Source: Hydractinia symbiolongicarpus
Taxonomy: Eukaryota; Cnidaria; Hydrozoa; Anthoathecata; Hydractiniidae
NCBI RefSeq assembly: GCF_029227915.1
Contig: NC_079876.1
Span: forward strand, 29,733,828-29,797,827
Length of the DNA: 64,000 nt
Reading direction: 5' to 3'
Position 1 is the stretch's first letter. Every line of letters begins with the position of its first letter. The notes beneath the pieces were generated by a model, which saw nothing but the letters and a program-made list of their open reading frames with translations, did not search any database and had not been told where the DNA came from. The position numbers were made by a program, and so were the translations under genes. Shown here piece by piece: positions 48,258 through 60,083 of this stretch.

Positions 48258-48627
48258 TAACATTTCAGGTTAATAAGGTTACTTTATGCTGGAAAAAGTA
48301 CTGGCAATGAACCTTAGTATTCTAAATCGCGCAAGAGCATTAACATCTGTCGATTCTCTTATTTCTTTAATAATTTGCCGTTTGATAATTCAACAAATTG
48401 ACTGGAACTGCAAAAAAGTATGGTAATGATTGCGATTTTGAGTATGAAATTTTGAGATATGGAAGGAATAATTCCGCATTGTAAAATAACGGCTAGTATA
48501 ACTATTGCAGCTATTCTATTTCTCCAAGTGCGATACTTCACCACAACGTGTCATGTTAACACATTTCCACGGTTAAAACTCTCCAAGCATCCTTCAATCA
48601 TCTTATCACACAGGTTAACCCAGCTAA

Positions 48628-48710
48628 AACCAGAGGCGGGGTTCGAACCCACACGGACAATCATCCATTGGAACTTAAGTCCAACGCCTTAACCACTCGG
48701 CCAGCCTGGT
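48628..48710 (-). tRNA. tRNA-Leu(UAA) with U73
   Basis: D and anticodon stems are perfect. U73, a 7-66 C-C mismatch and one changed pair in the T arm region. Twins at 52479 and 56694. Confidence 0.68.
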
Positions 48711-49058
48711 TGAATAATCAGGTTAATAAGGTTACTTGAACTTGAAAAAGTACTGTTAATGAACCTTAATATTCTAAATCGTGTAAGAGCATTAACATCT
48801 GTCGATCTTCTTATTTCCTTAATAATTTGCCTTTTTGATACTTCAACAAACTGACTGGAACTGCAAGAAAGTATGGTAATATTTGGGATTTTGAGTTTGA
48901 AATTTTGAGATATGGAAGGAATAATTGCGCATTGTGAAATAACGGCTGGTACAACCATTGCAGCTATTCTATTTCTCCAGGTTGGATACTTCACCACAAC
49001 GTATCATGTAACACATTTCCCCGGTTAAAACTCTCCAAACATCCCTCAATCATCTTAT

Positions 49059-49070
49059 TACTAGAGGTGG
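49059..49070 (-). pseudogene. 12-bp tRNA-Leu 3' stub fused to spacer
   Basis: Second occurrence of the 44758 junction. Confidence 0.7.
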
Positions 49071-49201
49071 TACAACTATTGCAGCTATTCTATTTCACCA
49101 GGTTTGATACTTCGCCACAACGTGTCATGGCAAACACATTTCCACTTTTGTAATCTCCAAGCATCCTTCAATCATCTTATCACACAGATTAACCTAGCTA
49201 A

Positions 49202-49260
49202 TACCAGAGGTGGGGTTCGAACCCAGGCGGACAACCGTCCATTGGAACTTAAGTCCAACG
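49202..49260 (-). pseudogene. tRNA-Leu lacking D arm and acceptor 5' strand
   Basis: Second occurrence of the 44901 deletion. Confidence 0.78.
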
Positions 49261-49630
49261 TTGAAATTTCAGGTTAATAAGGTTACTTGAACTTGGAAAA
49301 AGTACGGGAAATGAACCTTAGTATTCTAAATTGCGCAAGAGAATTACCATTTGACAACCTTCAGATTTTTCAATAATTTGCCGTTTTGATAACTCAACAA
49401 AATGAATGGAACTGCAAAAAAGTATGGTAATATTTGGGATTTTGAGTTTGAAATTTTGAGATATGGAAGGAATAATTGCACATTGTGAAATAACGGCTGG
49501 TACAACCATTGCAGCTCTTCTATTTCTGCAGGTTGGATACTTCACCACAACGTATCATGTAACACATTTCCCCGGATAAAACTCTCCAAGCATCCCTCAA
49601 TCTTCTTATCACACAGCTTAGCCTAGCTAA

Positions 49631-49717
49631 TACCAGAGGGGGGGGGGGTTCGAACCCACGAGGACAATCGTCGATTGGAACTTAAGTCCAACGCCTTAAC
49701 CACTTGGCCACCCTGGT
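49631..49717 (-). pseudogene. tRNA-Leu(UAA) with further expanded G run
   Basis: 87 bp; the G run has grown to eleven Gs, compared with eight in the sister copy at 45330. Confidence 0.72.
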
Positions 49718-50086
49718 TGACATTTCAGGTTAATAAGGTTACTTTAAGCTGGAAAAAGTACTGGCAATAAACCTTAGTATTCTAAATCGCGCAAGAGCAT
49801 TAACATCTGTCGATTCTCTTATTTCTTTAATAATTTGCCGTTTCATAATTCAACAAGTTGACTGGAACTGCAAAAAAGTATGGAAATAATTGCGATTTGA
49901 GTTTGAAATTTTGAGATATCGAAGGAATAGTTGCGCAGTTTGAAATAACGGCTGGTACAACTAATGCAGCTATTATGTTTCTCAAAGTGCGAGACTTCAC
50001 CACAACGTGTCATGTTAACTCATTTCCACGGTTAAAACTCTCCAAGCATCCTTCAATCATCTTATCACACAGGTTAACCCAGCTAA

Positions 50087-50169
50087 TACCAGAGGTGGGG
50101 TTCGAACCCACGCGGACAATCATCCATTGGAACTTAGGTTCAACGCCTTAACCACTCGGCCACCCTGGT
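50087..50169 (-). tRNA. tRNA-Leu(UAA), U33 lost
   Basis: Twin of 45783. Immediately to its right lies the monomer-deletion junction. Confidence 0.7.
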
Positions 50170-50539
50170 TGAAAAATCAGGTTAATAAGGTTACTCTAAC
50201 TTGAAGAAGTACTGGCAACGAACCTTAGTATTTTAAATCGCGCAAGAGCATTAACATCTGTCGATTCTCTTATTTCTCTAATAATTTGCCGTTTTGATAA
50301 TTCAACAAGTTGACTGGAACTGCAAAAAAGCATGGTAATATTTGGGATTTTGAGTTTGGAATTTTGAGATATTGAAGGAATAATTGCGCATTGTGAAATA
50401 ACGGCTGGTACAACTATTGCAGCTATTCTATTTCCCCAGGTTCGATACTTCGCCACAACGTGTCATGGCAAACACATTTCCACGTTTGTAATCTCCAAGC
50501 ATCCTTCAATCATCTGATCACCCAGATTAACCTAGCTAA

Positions 50540-50622
50540 TACCAGAGGTGGGGTTCGAACCCAGGCGGACAACCTTCCATTGGAACTTAAGTCCATCGCC
50601 TTAACCACTCGACCTTCCTGGT
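50540..50622 (-). pseudogene. Degenerate tRNA-Leu(UAA)
   Basis: Twin of 46689 at offset 3,851, with one anticodon-stem base restored. Confidence 0.68.
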
Positions 50623-50991
50623 TGAAATTTCAGTTACTAAGGTTACGTGAACTTGGAAAACGTACTGGCAATGAACTTTAGTATTCTAAATCGCGCAAGA
50701 GCATTACCATTTGACAACCTTCAGATTTTTCTATAAAATGCCGTTTTGATAACTCAACAAAATGAATGGAACTGCAAAATGTGATGGTAATATTTGGGAT
50801 TTTGAGTTTAAAAGTTTCAGATGTGGAAGGCATTATTGCGCATCGTGAAGTAACGGTTGGTAGAATTATTGGGGCTATTCTATTTTGCCCTGTGGGATGA
50901 TTCAACACAAGGTTACATGTTAACGCATTTCCACGGTTAAAACTCTCCAAGCATCCTTCAATCATCTTATCACACAGGTTAACCCAGCTAC

Positions 50992-51073
50992 TACCAGAGG
51001 TGGGGTTGGAAAACACGCAGACAATTTGCCATTGAAATTAAGTCCAACGCCTTAACCACTCGGCGCCCTTGGT
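50992..51073 (-). pseudogene. tRNA-Leu, 82 bp, degenerate
   Basis: Twin of 47141. Confidence 0.7.
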
Positions 51074-51572
51074 TAAAATTTCAAGTTAATGAGGTTACTT
51101 GAACTTGGAAAAAGTTCTGGCAATGAACCTTAATAGTCTAAATCGTGTAAGAGCATTACCATCTGTCGATTCTCTTATTTCTTTAATAATTTGCCGTTTT
51201 GATACTTCAACAAGTTGACTGGAACTGCAAAAAGGGATGACAATACGGGAAATACACCTTAGTATTCTAAATCGTGCAAGAGAATTACCATTTGTCGACC
51301 TTCAGATTTTTCAATAATTTGCCGTTTTGATAACTCAACAAAATGAATGGAACCGCAAAATGGGATTGTAATATTTAGGATTTTGAGTTTGAAAGTTTGA
51401 GATATGGAAGGCATTATTGCGCATCGTGAAGTAGCGGCTGGTAGAATTATTGGGGCTATTCTATTTCGCCATGTGGGATAATTGAGCACAACGTGTCATG
51501 TTAACGCATTTCCACGGTTAAAACTCTCCAAGTATCCTTCAATCATCTTATCACGCAGGTTAACCCAGCTAA

Positions 51573-51655
51573 TGGCAGAGGTGGGGTTCGAACCCCCGAG
51601 GACAATCGTCGAGTGGAACTTAAGTCCAACACCTTAACCACTCGGCCACCCTGGT
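51573..51655 (-). pseudogene. Degenerate tRNA-Leu(UAA)
   Basis: Twin of 47722. Confidence 0.68.
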
Positions 51656-52025
51656 TGAAAATTCAGGTTAATTAGGTTACTTGAACTTGAAAAAGTACTG
51701 TTAATGAACCTTAATATTGTAAATCGTGTAAGAGCATTAACATCTGTCGATCTTTTTATTTCTTTAATAATTTGCCTTTTTGATACTTCAACAAACTGAC
51801 TGGAACTGCAAGAAAGTATGGTAACATTTGGGATTTTGAGTTTGGAATTTTGAGATATTGAAGGAATAATTGCGCATTATGAAATAACGGCTGGTACAAC
51901 TATTGCAGCTATTCTATTTCTCCAAGTGCGATACTTCACCACAACGTGTCATGTTAACACATTTCCACGGTTAAAACTCTCCTAGCATCCCTCAATCTTC
52001 TTATCACTCAGGTTATCCTAGCTAA

Positions 52026-52108
52026 TACCAAAGGTGGGGTTCGAAACCACGCGGACAATCGTCGATTGGAACTTAAGACAAACGCCTTAACCACTTGGCC
52101 ACCCTGGT
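52026..52108 (-). pseudogene. Degenerate tRNA-Leu(UAA)
   Basis: Twin of 48175. Confidence 0.68.
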
Positions 52109-52478
52109 TAACATTTCAGGTTAATAAGGTTACTTTATGCTGGAAAAAGTACTGGCAATGAACCTTAGTATTCTAAATCGCGCAAGAGCATTAACATCTG
52201 TCGATTCTCTTATTTCTTTAATAATTTGCCGTTTGATAATTCAACAAATTGACTGGAACTGCAAAAAAGTATGGTAATGATTGCGATTTTGAGTATGAAA
52301 TTTTGAGATATGGAAGGAATAATTCCGCATTGTAAAATAACGGCTAGTATAACTATTGCAGCTATTCTATTTCTCCAAGTGCGATACTTCACCACAACGT
52401 GTCATGTTAACACATTTCCACGGTTAAAACTCTCCAAGCATCCTTCAATCATCTTATCACACAGGTTAACCCAGCTAA

Positions 52479-52561
52479 AACCAGAGGCGGGGTTCGAACC
52501 CACACGGACAATCATCCATTGGAACTTAAGTCCAACGCCTTAACCACTCGGCCAGCCTGGT
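52479..52561 (-). tRNA. tRNA-Leu(UAA) with U73
   Basis: Twin of 48628. Confidence 0.68.
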
Positions 52562-52909
52562 TGAAAAATCAGGTTAATAAGGTTACTTGAACTTGAAAAA
52601 GTACTGTTAATGAACCTTAATATTCTAAATCGTGTAAGAGCATTAACATCTGTCGATCTTCTTATTTCCTTAATAATTTGCCTTTTTGATACTTCAACAA
52701 ACTGACTGGAACTGCAAGAAAGTATGGTAATATTTGGGATTTTGAGTTTGAAATTTTGAGATATGGAAGGAATAATTGCGCATTGTGAAATAACGGCTGG
52801 TACAACCATTGCAGCTATTCTATTTCTCCAGGTTGGATACTTCACCACAACGTATCATGTAACACATTTCCCCGGATAAAACTCTCCAAACATCCCTCAA
52901 TCATCTTAT

Positions 52910-52921
52910 TACCAGAGGTGG
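52910..52921 (-). pseudogene. 12-bp tRNA-Leu 3' stub fused to spacer
   Basis: Third occurrence of the 44758 junction, with the canonical TACCAGAGG end. Confidence 0.7.
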
Positions 52922-53052
52922 TACAACTATTGCAGCTATTCTATTTCTCCAGGTTTGATACTTCGCCACAACGTGTCATGGCAAACACATTTCCACTTTT
53001 GTAATCTCCAAGCATCCTTCAATCATCTTATCACCCAGATTAACCTAGCTAA

Positions 53053-53111
53053 TACCAGAGGTGGGGTTCGAACCCAGGCGGACAACCGTCCATTGGAACT
53101 TAAGTCCAACG
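53053..53111 (-). pseudogene. tRNA-Leu lacking D arm and acceptor 5' strand
   Basis: Third occurrence of the 44901 deletion. Confidence 0.78.
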
Positions 53112-53539
53112 TTGAAATTTCAGGTTAATAAGGTTACTTGAACTTGGAAAAAGTACGGGAAATGAACCTTAGTATTCTCTATCGCGCAAGAGAATTACCA
53201 TTTGACGACCTTCAGATTTTTCAATAATTTGCCGTTTTGATAACTCAACAAAATGAATTGAACTGCAAAAAAGTTTGGTAATATTTGGGCTTCTTGATAC
53301 TTCAACAAACTGATTGGAATTGCAATAAAGTATGGTAATATTTGGGACTTTGAATTTGAAATTTTGAGATATGGAAGGAATAATTGCACATCGTGAAATA
53401 ACGGCTGGTAGAATTATTCTAGCTATTCTCCTTCTCCAAGATCGATACTTCGCCGAAACGTGTCATGACAAACACATCTCCACGTTGAAATTCTCCAGGC
53501 ATCCTTCAATCATCTTATCACACAGGTTAACCCCGTTAA

Positions 53540-53622
53540 TGCCAGAGGTGGGGTTCGAACCCACGCGGACAATTGTCCAATGGAACTTAAGTCCATCTCC
53601 TTAACCACTCGGCCACCCTGGT
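53540..53622 (-). tRNA. tRNA-Leu(UAA), compensated anticodon stem
   Basis: Anticodon stem ATGGA/TCCAT is fully paired through a double change. A1-C72 mismatch and one D-stem mismatch remain; T arm and B box are perfect. Confidence 0.75.
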
Positions 53623-53993
53623 TGAAATTTCAGGTCAATAGCGTTGCTTGAACTTAGAGAAAGCACTGGCAATGAACCTTAATATTCTAAATCGCGCAAG
53701 AGCATTAACATCTGTCGATTCTCTTATTTCTTTAATAAATTCCTGTTTTGATAATTCAACAAATTGACTGGAACTGCAAGAAAGTATGGTAATATTTGGA
53801 ACTTTGAGTTTGAAATTTTGAGATATGGAAGGAATAATTGCGCATTGTGAAATAACGGCTGGTACAACTATTGCAGCTATTCTATTTCTCCAGATTCGAT
53901 ACTTCGCCACAACGTGTCATTGCAAACACATTTCCACGTTTAAATTCTCCAAGCATCCTTCAATCATCTAATCACCCAGATTAACCAAGCTAA

Positions 53994-54076
53994 TACCAGA
54001 GGTGGGGTTCGAACCCACGCGGACAATTGTCCATTGGAACTTAAGTCCAACGCCTTAACCACTCGGCCACCCTGGT
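53994..54076 (-). tRNA. tRNA-Leu(UAA), fully paired
   Basis: Every stem pairs: acceptor ACCAGGG/CTCTGGT (one G-U), D stem GCC/GGC, anticodon stem TTGGA/TCCAA with loop CTTAAGT, variable arm GGAC/GTCC, T stem GTGGG/CCCAC with loop TTCGAAC. A73 present. One of three perfect copies. No T4 run lies close to the 3' end. Confidence 0.93.
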
Positions 54077-54446
54077 TGAAATTTCAGGATAGTAAGGTTA
54101 CTTGAACTTGGAAAAAGTACTGGCATTGAACCATAATATTCTAAATCCTGTAAGAGCATTGCCATCTGTCGACCTTCTTATTTCTTTAATAATTTGCCGC
54201 TTTGATAATTCCTTGAATTGACTGGAACTGCAAAAAGGGATGGTAATCTTTGATATTTTGAACTTGAAATTGGTGATATGGAAGGAGTAATTGCGCATAG
54301 TAAAATGACGGCTGGTGGAAATATTGCGGCTATGCTATTTGGTTATGTTCGATATTTCACCACAACAAGTCATGGTAACACATTTCCACGTTTAAAATTG
54401 TCCAAGCATTCTTCAATCATCTTATCAATAACGTTCACTTAGCTAA

Positions 54447-54529
54447 TGACAGAGGTGGGGTTCGAACCCACTCCGGCAATCGTTCATTGAAACTTAAGTC
54501 CAACGCCTTAATCACTCGGCCACCATGGT
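54447..54529 (-). pseudogene. Degenerate tRNA-Leu(UAA)
   Basis: Acceptor both strands and variable arm altered. Twin at 59115. Confidence 0.67.
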
Positions 54530-54879
54530 TCTAAGTTCAGGTTGCCAGGGTTACTTGAACTTGGAAAAAGTACTGGCAATGAACTTTATTACTCTAAATC
54601 GTGTAGGAGCATTAAGATCTGTCGATCTTCTTATTTCTTTAATAATTTGCCTTTTTGATACTTCAACAAACTGACTGGAACTGCAAAAAAGTATGGTAAT
54701 ATTTGGGATTTTGAGTTTGAAATTTTGAGATATGGAAGGAACAATTGCGCATTGTGACATAACGGCTGGTTCAAATATTGCAGCTATTCTATTTCTCCAG
54801 GTTCATTAAAAACCCATTTCCACGTTTAAGTTCTCCAAGCATCCTTTAAACATCTTATCAGCCAGATTAACCTAACTAA

Positions 54880-54962
54880 TACCAGAGGTGGGGTTCGAAC
54901 CTACGCGGACAATTTTCCATTGGAACTTAAGTCAAACGCCTTAACCACTCGGCAACCCTGGT
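54880..54962 (-). tRNA. tRNA-Leu(UAA), mildly degenerate
   Basis: Acceptor and D stems intact; one T-stem and one anticodon-stem mismatch; base 9 is T. Twin at 59548. Confidence 0.72.
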
Positions 54963-55332
54963 TGAAAATTCATGTTAATAACGTTACTTGAAATTGGAAA
55001 AAGTACGGGAAATGAACCTTAGTATTCTAAATCGCCTAAGAGCACTACCATTTGACGAAGTTCAGATTTTTTAATAATTTGCCGTTTTGATAACTCAACA
55101 AAATGAATGGAACTGCAAAATGGGATTGTAATATTTAGGATTTTGAGTTTAAAAATTTGAGATATGGAAGGCATTATTGCGCATCGTGAAGTAACGGCTG
55201 GTAGAATTATTGGGGCTATTCTATTTCGCCATGTGGGATAATTGAACACAACGTGTCATGTTAACGGATTTCCACGGTTAAAACAGTCCAAATATCCTTC
55301 AATCATCTCATCACACAGGTTAACCCCGCTAT

Positions 55333-55415
55333 TGCCAGAGGTAGGGTTCGAACCCACGTGGACAATCGTCCATTGGAACTTAAGTCCAACGCATTAACCA
55401 CTCGGCCACCCTGGT
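55333..55415 (-). tRNA. tRNA-Leu(UAA), mildly degenerate
   Basis: A1-C72 and one D-stem mismatch; the T stem holds with a G-U pair and the anticodon arm is perfect. Twin at 60001. Confidence 0.72.
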
Positions 55416-55786
55416 TGAAATTTCAGGTTAATAAGGTTACTTGAAGTTGGAAAAAGTACTGGCAATGAACCTTAGTATTCTAAATCGCGCAAGAGCATTA
55501 CTATCTCTCGATTCTCTTATTTCTTTAATAAATTCCTGTTTTGATAATTCAACAAATTGACTGGGACTGCAAGAAAGTATGGTAATATTTGGAACATTGA
55601 GTTTGAAATTTTGAGATATGGAAGGAATAATTGCGCATTGTGAAATAACGGCTGGTACAACTATTGCAGCTATTCTATTTCTCCAGATTCGATACTTCGC
55701 CACAACGTGTCATTGCAAACACATTTCCACGTTTAAATTCTCCAAGCATCCTTCAATCATCTTATCACACTGGTTAACCCCGCTAA

Positions 55787-55869
55787 TGCCAGAAGTGGGG
55801 TTCGAACCCACGCGGACAATTGTCCAATGGAACTTAAGTCCATCTCCTTAACCACTCGGTCACCCTGGT
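55787..55869 (-). tRNA. tRNA-Leu(UAA), compensated anticodon stem
   Basis: As 53540, with changes at the T-stem and D-stem edges. Confidence 0.68.
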
Positions 55870-56240
55870 TGAAATTTCAGGTCAATAGCGTTGCTTGAAC
55901 TTAGAGAAAGTACTGGCAATGAACCTTAATATTCTAAATCGCGCAAGAGCATTAACATCTGTCGATTCTCTTATTTCTTTAATAATTTGCCGTTTTGATA
56001 ATTCAACAAATTGACTGGAACTGCAAAAAAGTAAAGCAATACTTGGGATTTTGAGTTTGAAATTTTGATATATGGAAGGCAAAATTGCGCATCGCGAAAT
56101 AACGGCTTGGAGAATTATTGCAGTTATTCTATTTCTCCAAGTGCGATACTTCACCACAACGTGTCATGTTAAAACATTTCCACGGTTAAAACTCTCCAAG
56201 CATCCTTCAATCATCTTATCACACAGGTTAACCCAGCTAA

Positions 56241-56323
56241 TACCAAAGGTGGGGTTCGAACCCACGCGGACAATCGTCGATTGGAACTTAAGACAAACGC
56301 CTTAACCACTTGGCCACCCTGGT
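56241..56323 (-). pseudogene. Degenerate tRNA-Leu(UAA)
   Basis: Related to 48175 and 52026 but with the T arm restored. Acceptor and anticodon-stem lesions persist. Confidence 0.68.
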
Positions 56324-56693
56324 TAACATTTCAGGTTAATAAGGTTACTTTATGCTGGAAAAAGTACTGGCAATGAACCTTAGTATTCTAAATCGCGCAA
56401 GAGCATTAACATCTGTCGATTCTCTTATTTCTTTAATAATTTGCCGTTTGATAATTCAACAAATTGACTGGAACTGCAAAAAAGTATCGTAATGATTGCG
56501 ATTTTGAGTTCGACATTTTGAGATATGGAAGGAATAATTGCGCATTGTAAAATTACGGCTAGTATAACTATTGCAGCTATTCTATTTCTCCAAGTGCGAT
56601 ACTTCACCACAACGTGTCATGTTAACACATTTCCACGGTTAAAACTCTCCAAGCATCCTTCAATCATCTTATCACACAGGTTAACCCAGCTAA

Positions 56694-56776
56694 AACCAGA
56701 GGTGGGGTTCGAACCCACGCGGACAATCATCCATTGGAACTTAAGTCCAACGCCTTAACCACTCGGCCAGCCTGGT
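56694..56776 (-). tRNA. tRNA-Leu(UAA) with U73, otherwise near-perfect
   Basis: D, anticodon and T stems perfect. Only U73 and the 7-66 C-C mismatch depart from the consensus. Confidence 0.75.
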
Positions 56777-57124
56777 TGAAAAATCAGGTTAATAAGGTTA
56801 CTTGAACTTGAAAAAGTACTGTTAATGAACCTTAGTATTCTAAATCGTGTAAGAGCATTAACATCTGTTGATCTTCTTATTTCTTTAATAATTTGCCTTT
56901 TTGAAACTTCAACAAACTGACTGGAACTGCAAGAAAGTATGGTAATATTTGGGATTTTGAGTTTGAAATTTTGAGATATGGAAGGAATAATTGCGCATTG
57001 TGAAATAACGGCTGGTACAACCATTGCAGCTATTCTATTTCTCCAGGTTGGATACTTCACCACAACGTATCATGTAACACATTTCCCCGGATAAAACTCT
57101 CCAAACATCCCTCAATCATCTTAT

Positions 57125-57136
57125 TACCTGAGGTGG
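57125..57136 (-). pseudogene. 12-bp tRNA-Leu 3' stub fused to spacer
   Basis: Fourth occurrence of the 44758 junction. Confidence 0.68.
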
Positions 57137-57267
57137 TACAACTATTGCAGCTATTCTATTTCTCCAGGTTTGATACTTCGCCACAATGTGTCATGGCAAA
57201 CACATTTCCACTTTTGTAATCTCCAAGCATCCGTCAATCATCTTATCACCCAGATTAACCTAGCTAA

Positions 57268-57326
57268 TACCAGAGGTGGGGTTCGAACCCAGGCGGACAA
57301 CCGTCCATTGGAACTTAAGTCCAACG
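57268..57326 (-). pseudogene. tRNA-Leu lacking D arm and acceptor 5' strand
   Basis: Fourth occurrence of the 44901 deletion. Confidence 0.78.
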
Positions 57327-57753
57327 TTGAAATTTTAGGTTAATAAGGTTACTTGAACTTGGAAAAAGTACGGGAAATGAACCTTAGTATTCTATATCGC
57401 GCAAGAGAATTACCATTTGACGACCTTCAGATTTTTCAATAATTTGCCGTTTTGATAACTCAACAAAAGGAATGGAACTGCAAAAAATTTGGTAATATTT
57501 GGGCTTCTTGATACTTCAACAAACTGATTGGAATTGCAATAAAGTATGGTAATATTTGGGCCTTTGAATTTGAAATTTTGAGATATGGAAGGAATAATTG
57601 CACATCGTGAAATAACGGCTGGTAGAATTATTCTAGCTATTCTCCTTCTCCAAGATCGATACTTCGCCGAAACGTGTCATGACAAACACATCTCCACGTT
57701 GAAATTCTCCAGGCATCCTTCAATCATCTTATCACACAGGTTAACCCCGTTAA

Positions 57754-57836
57754 TGCCAGAGGTGGGGTTCGAACCCACGCGGACAATCGTCCATTGGAAC
57801 CTAAGTCCAACGCCTTAACCAATCGGCCACCCTGGT
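57754..57836 (-). tRNA. tRNA-Leu with UAG anticodon
   Basis: Loop CTTAGGT gives anticodon UAG, the Leu CUA isoacceptor. All stems pair except A1-C72; the A box has one change. Its higher-order sister at 53540 has UAA. Confidence 0.75.
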
Positions 57837-58207
57837 TGAAATTTCAGATTAATAAGGTTACTTGAAGTTAAAAAAAATACTGGCAATGAACCTTAATATT
57901 CTAAATCGCGCAAGAGCATTAACATCTGTCGATTCTCTTATTTCTTTAATAAATTCCTGTTTTGATAATTCAACAAATTGACTGGAACTGCAAAAAAGTA
58001 TGGTAATATTTGGGATTTTGAGTTTGAAATTTTGAGATATGGAAGGAATAATTGCGCATTGTGAAATAACGGCTGGTACAACTATTGCAGCTATTCTATT
58101 TCTCCAGGTTCAATACTTCGCCACAACAATTCATAGTAACATATTTCCACGTTTAAAATTCTCCAAGCATTCTTCAATCATCTTATCAAAAACATTCACC
58201 TAGCTAA

Positions 58208-58290
58208 TGACAGAGGTGGGGTTCGAACCCACTCTGGCAATTGTCCAATAGAACTTAAGTCCAACGCCTTAACCACTCGGTCACCCTGGT
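58208..58290 (-). pseudogene. Degenerate tRNA-Leu(UAA)
   Basis: Acceptor 3' strand, D stem, variable arm and anticodon stem altered; T5 terminator present. Confidence 0.65.
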
Positions 58291-58671
58291 TGAAATTTCA
58301 GGTTAATAAGGTTACTTGAAATTAAAAAAAGTACTGGCAATGAACCTTAATATTCTAAATCGCGCAAGAGCATTAACATCTGTCGATTCTCTTATTTCTT
58401 TAATAAATTCCTGTTTTGATAATTCAACAAATTGACTGGAACTGCAAGAAAGTATGGTAATATTTGGAACTTTGAGTTTGAAATTTTGAGATAAAGAAGG
58501 AATAATTGCGCATTGTGAAATAACGGCTGGTACAACTATTGCAGCTATTCTATTTCTCCAGATTCGATACTTCGCCACAACATGTCATTGCAAACACATT
58601 TCCACGTTTAAATTCTCCAAGCATCCTTCAATCGTCTTATCACCCAGATTAACCAAGCTAATACCAGAGGT

Positions 58672-58754
58672 GGGGTTCGAACCCACGCGGACAATTGTCC
58701 ATTGTAACTTAATTCCAACGCCTTAACCACTCGGCCACCCTGGTTGAAATTTCA
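58672..58754 (-). tRNA. tRNA-Leu(UAA), anticodon arm altered
   Basis: Higher-order sister of 53994. Acceptor, D and T arms are perfect, but loop base 32 is A and one anticodon-stem pair is lost. Confidence 0.75.
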
Positions 58755-59114
58755 TGTTAGTAAGGTTACTTGAACTTGGAAAAAGTACTGGCATTGAACC
58801 ATAATATTCTAAATCCTGTAAGAGCATTGCCATCTGTCGACATTCTTATTTCTTTAATAATTTGCCGCTTTGATAATTCCTTGAATTGACTGGAACTGCA
58901 AAAAGGGATGGTAATCTTTGATATTTTGAACTTGAAATTGGAGATATGGAAGGAATAATTGCGCATCGTAAAATGACGGCTGGTAGAAATATTGCGGCTA
59001 TGCTATTTCGTTATGTTCGATATTTCACCACAACAAGTCATGGAAACACATTTCCACGTTTAAAATTCTCCAAGCATTCTTCAATCATCTTATCAATAAC
59101 GTTCACCTAGCTAA

Positions 59115-59197
59115 TGACAGAGGTGGGGTTCGAACCCACTCCGGCAATTGTTCATTGAAACTTAAGTCCAACGCCTTAATCACTCGGCCACCATGGT
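59115..59197 (-). pseudogene. Degenerate tRNA-Leu(UAA)
   Basis: Twin of 54447. Confidence 0.67.
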
Positions 59198-59547
59198 TGT
59201 AAGTTCAGGTTACCAGGGTTACTTGAACTTGGAAAAAGTACTGGCAATGAACTTTATTACTCTAAATCGTGTAGGAGCATTAAGATCTGTCGATCTTCTT
59301 ATTTCTTTAATAATTTGCCTTTTTGATACTTCAACAAACTGACTGGAACTGCAAAAAAGTATCGTAATGTTTGGGATTTTGAGTTTGAAATTTTGAGATA
59401 TGGAAGGAATAATTGCGCATTGTGACATAACGGCTGGTTCAAATATTGCAGCTATTCTATTTCTCCAGGTTCATTAAAAACCCATTTCCACGTTTAAGTT
59501 CTCCAAGCATCCTTCAATCATCTTATCAGCCAGATTAACCTAACTAA

Positions 59548-59630
59548 TACCAGAGGTGGGGTTCGAACCTACGCGGACAATTTTCCATTGGAACTTAAGT
59601 CCAACGCCTTAACCACTCGGCAACCCTGGT
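59548..59630 (-). tRNA. tRNA-Leu(UAA), near-canonical
   Basis: Anticodon stem fully paired, unlike its twin 54880. One T-stem mismatch and base 9 T remain. Confidence 0.77.
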
Positions 59631-60000
59631 TGAAATTTCATGTTAATAACGTTACTTGAAATTGGAAAAAGTACGGGAAATGAACCTTAGTATTCTAAAA
59701 CGCCTAAGAGCACTACCATTTGACGAAGTTCAGATTTTTTAATAATTTGCCGTTTTGATAACTCAACAAAATGAATGGAACTGCAAAATGGGATTGTAAT
59801 ATTTAGGATTTTGAGTTTAAAAATTTGAGATATGGAAGGCATTATTGCGCATCGTGAAGTAACGGCTGGTAGAATTATTGGGGCTATTCTAGTTTGCCAT
59901 GTGGGATAATTCAACACAACGTGTCATGTTAACGGATTTCCACGGTTAAAACAGTCCAAATGTCCTTCAATCATCTTATCACACAGGTTAACCCCGCTAT

Positions 60001-60083
60001 TGCCAGAGGTAGGGTTCGAACCCACGTGGACAATCGTCCATTGGAACTTAAGTCCAACGCATTAACCACTCGGCCACCCTGGT
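60001..60083 (-). tRNA. tRNA-Leu(UAA), mildly degenerate
   Basis: Twin of 55333. Confidence 0.72.

Larger units (their letters stand above)
44388..57326. repeat. 3.9-4.3 kb higher-order repeat, three copies plus a remnant
   Basis: A marker junction, a 12-bp tRNA 3' stub fused to mid-spacer, occurs at 44758, 49059, 52910 and 57125, with offsets of 4,301, 3,851 and 4,215 bp. Between the first two copies the offset falls from 4,301 to 3,851 near position 45.9/50.2 kb because copy 2 lacks one 450-bp monomer. Confidence 0.88.
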
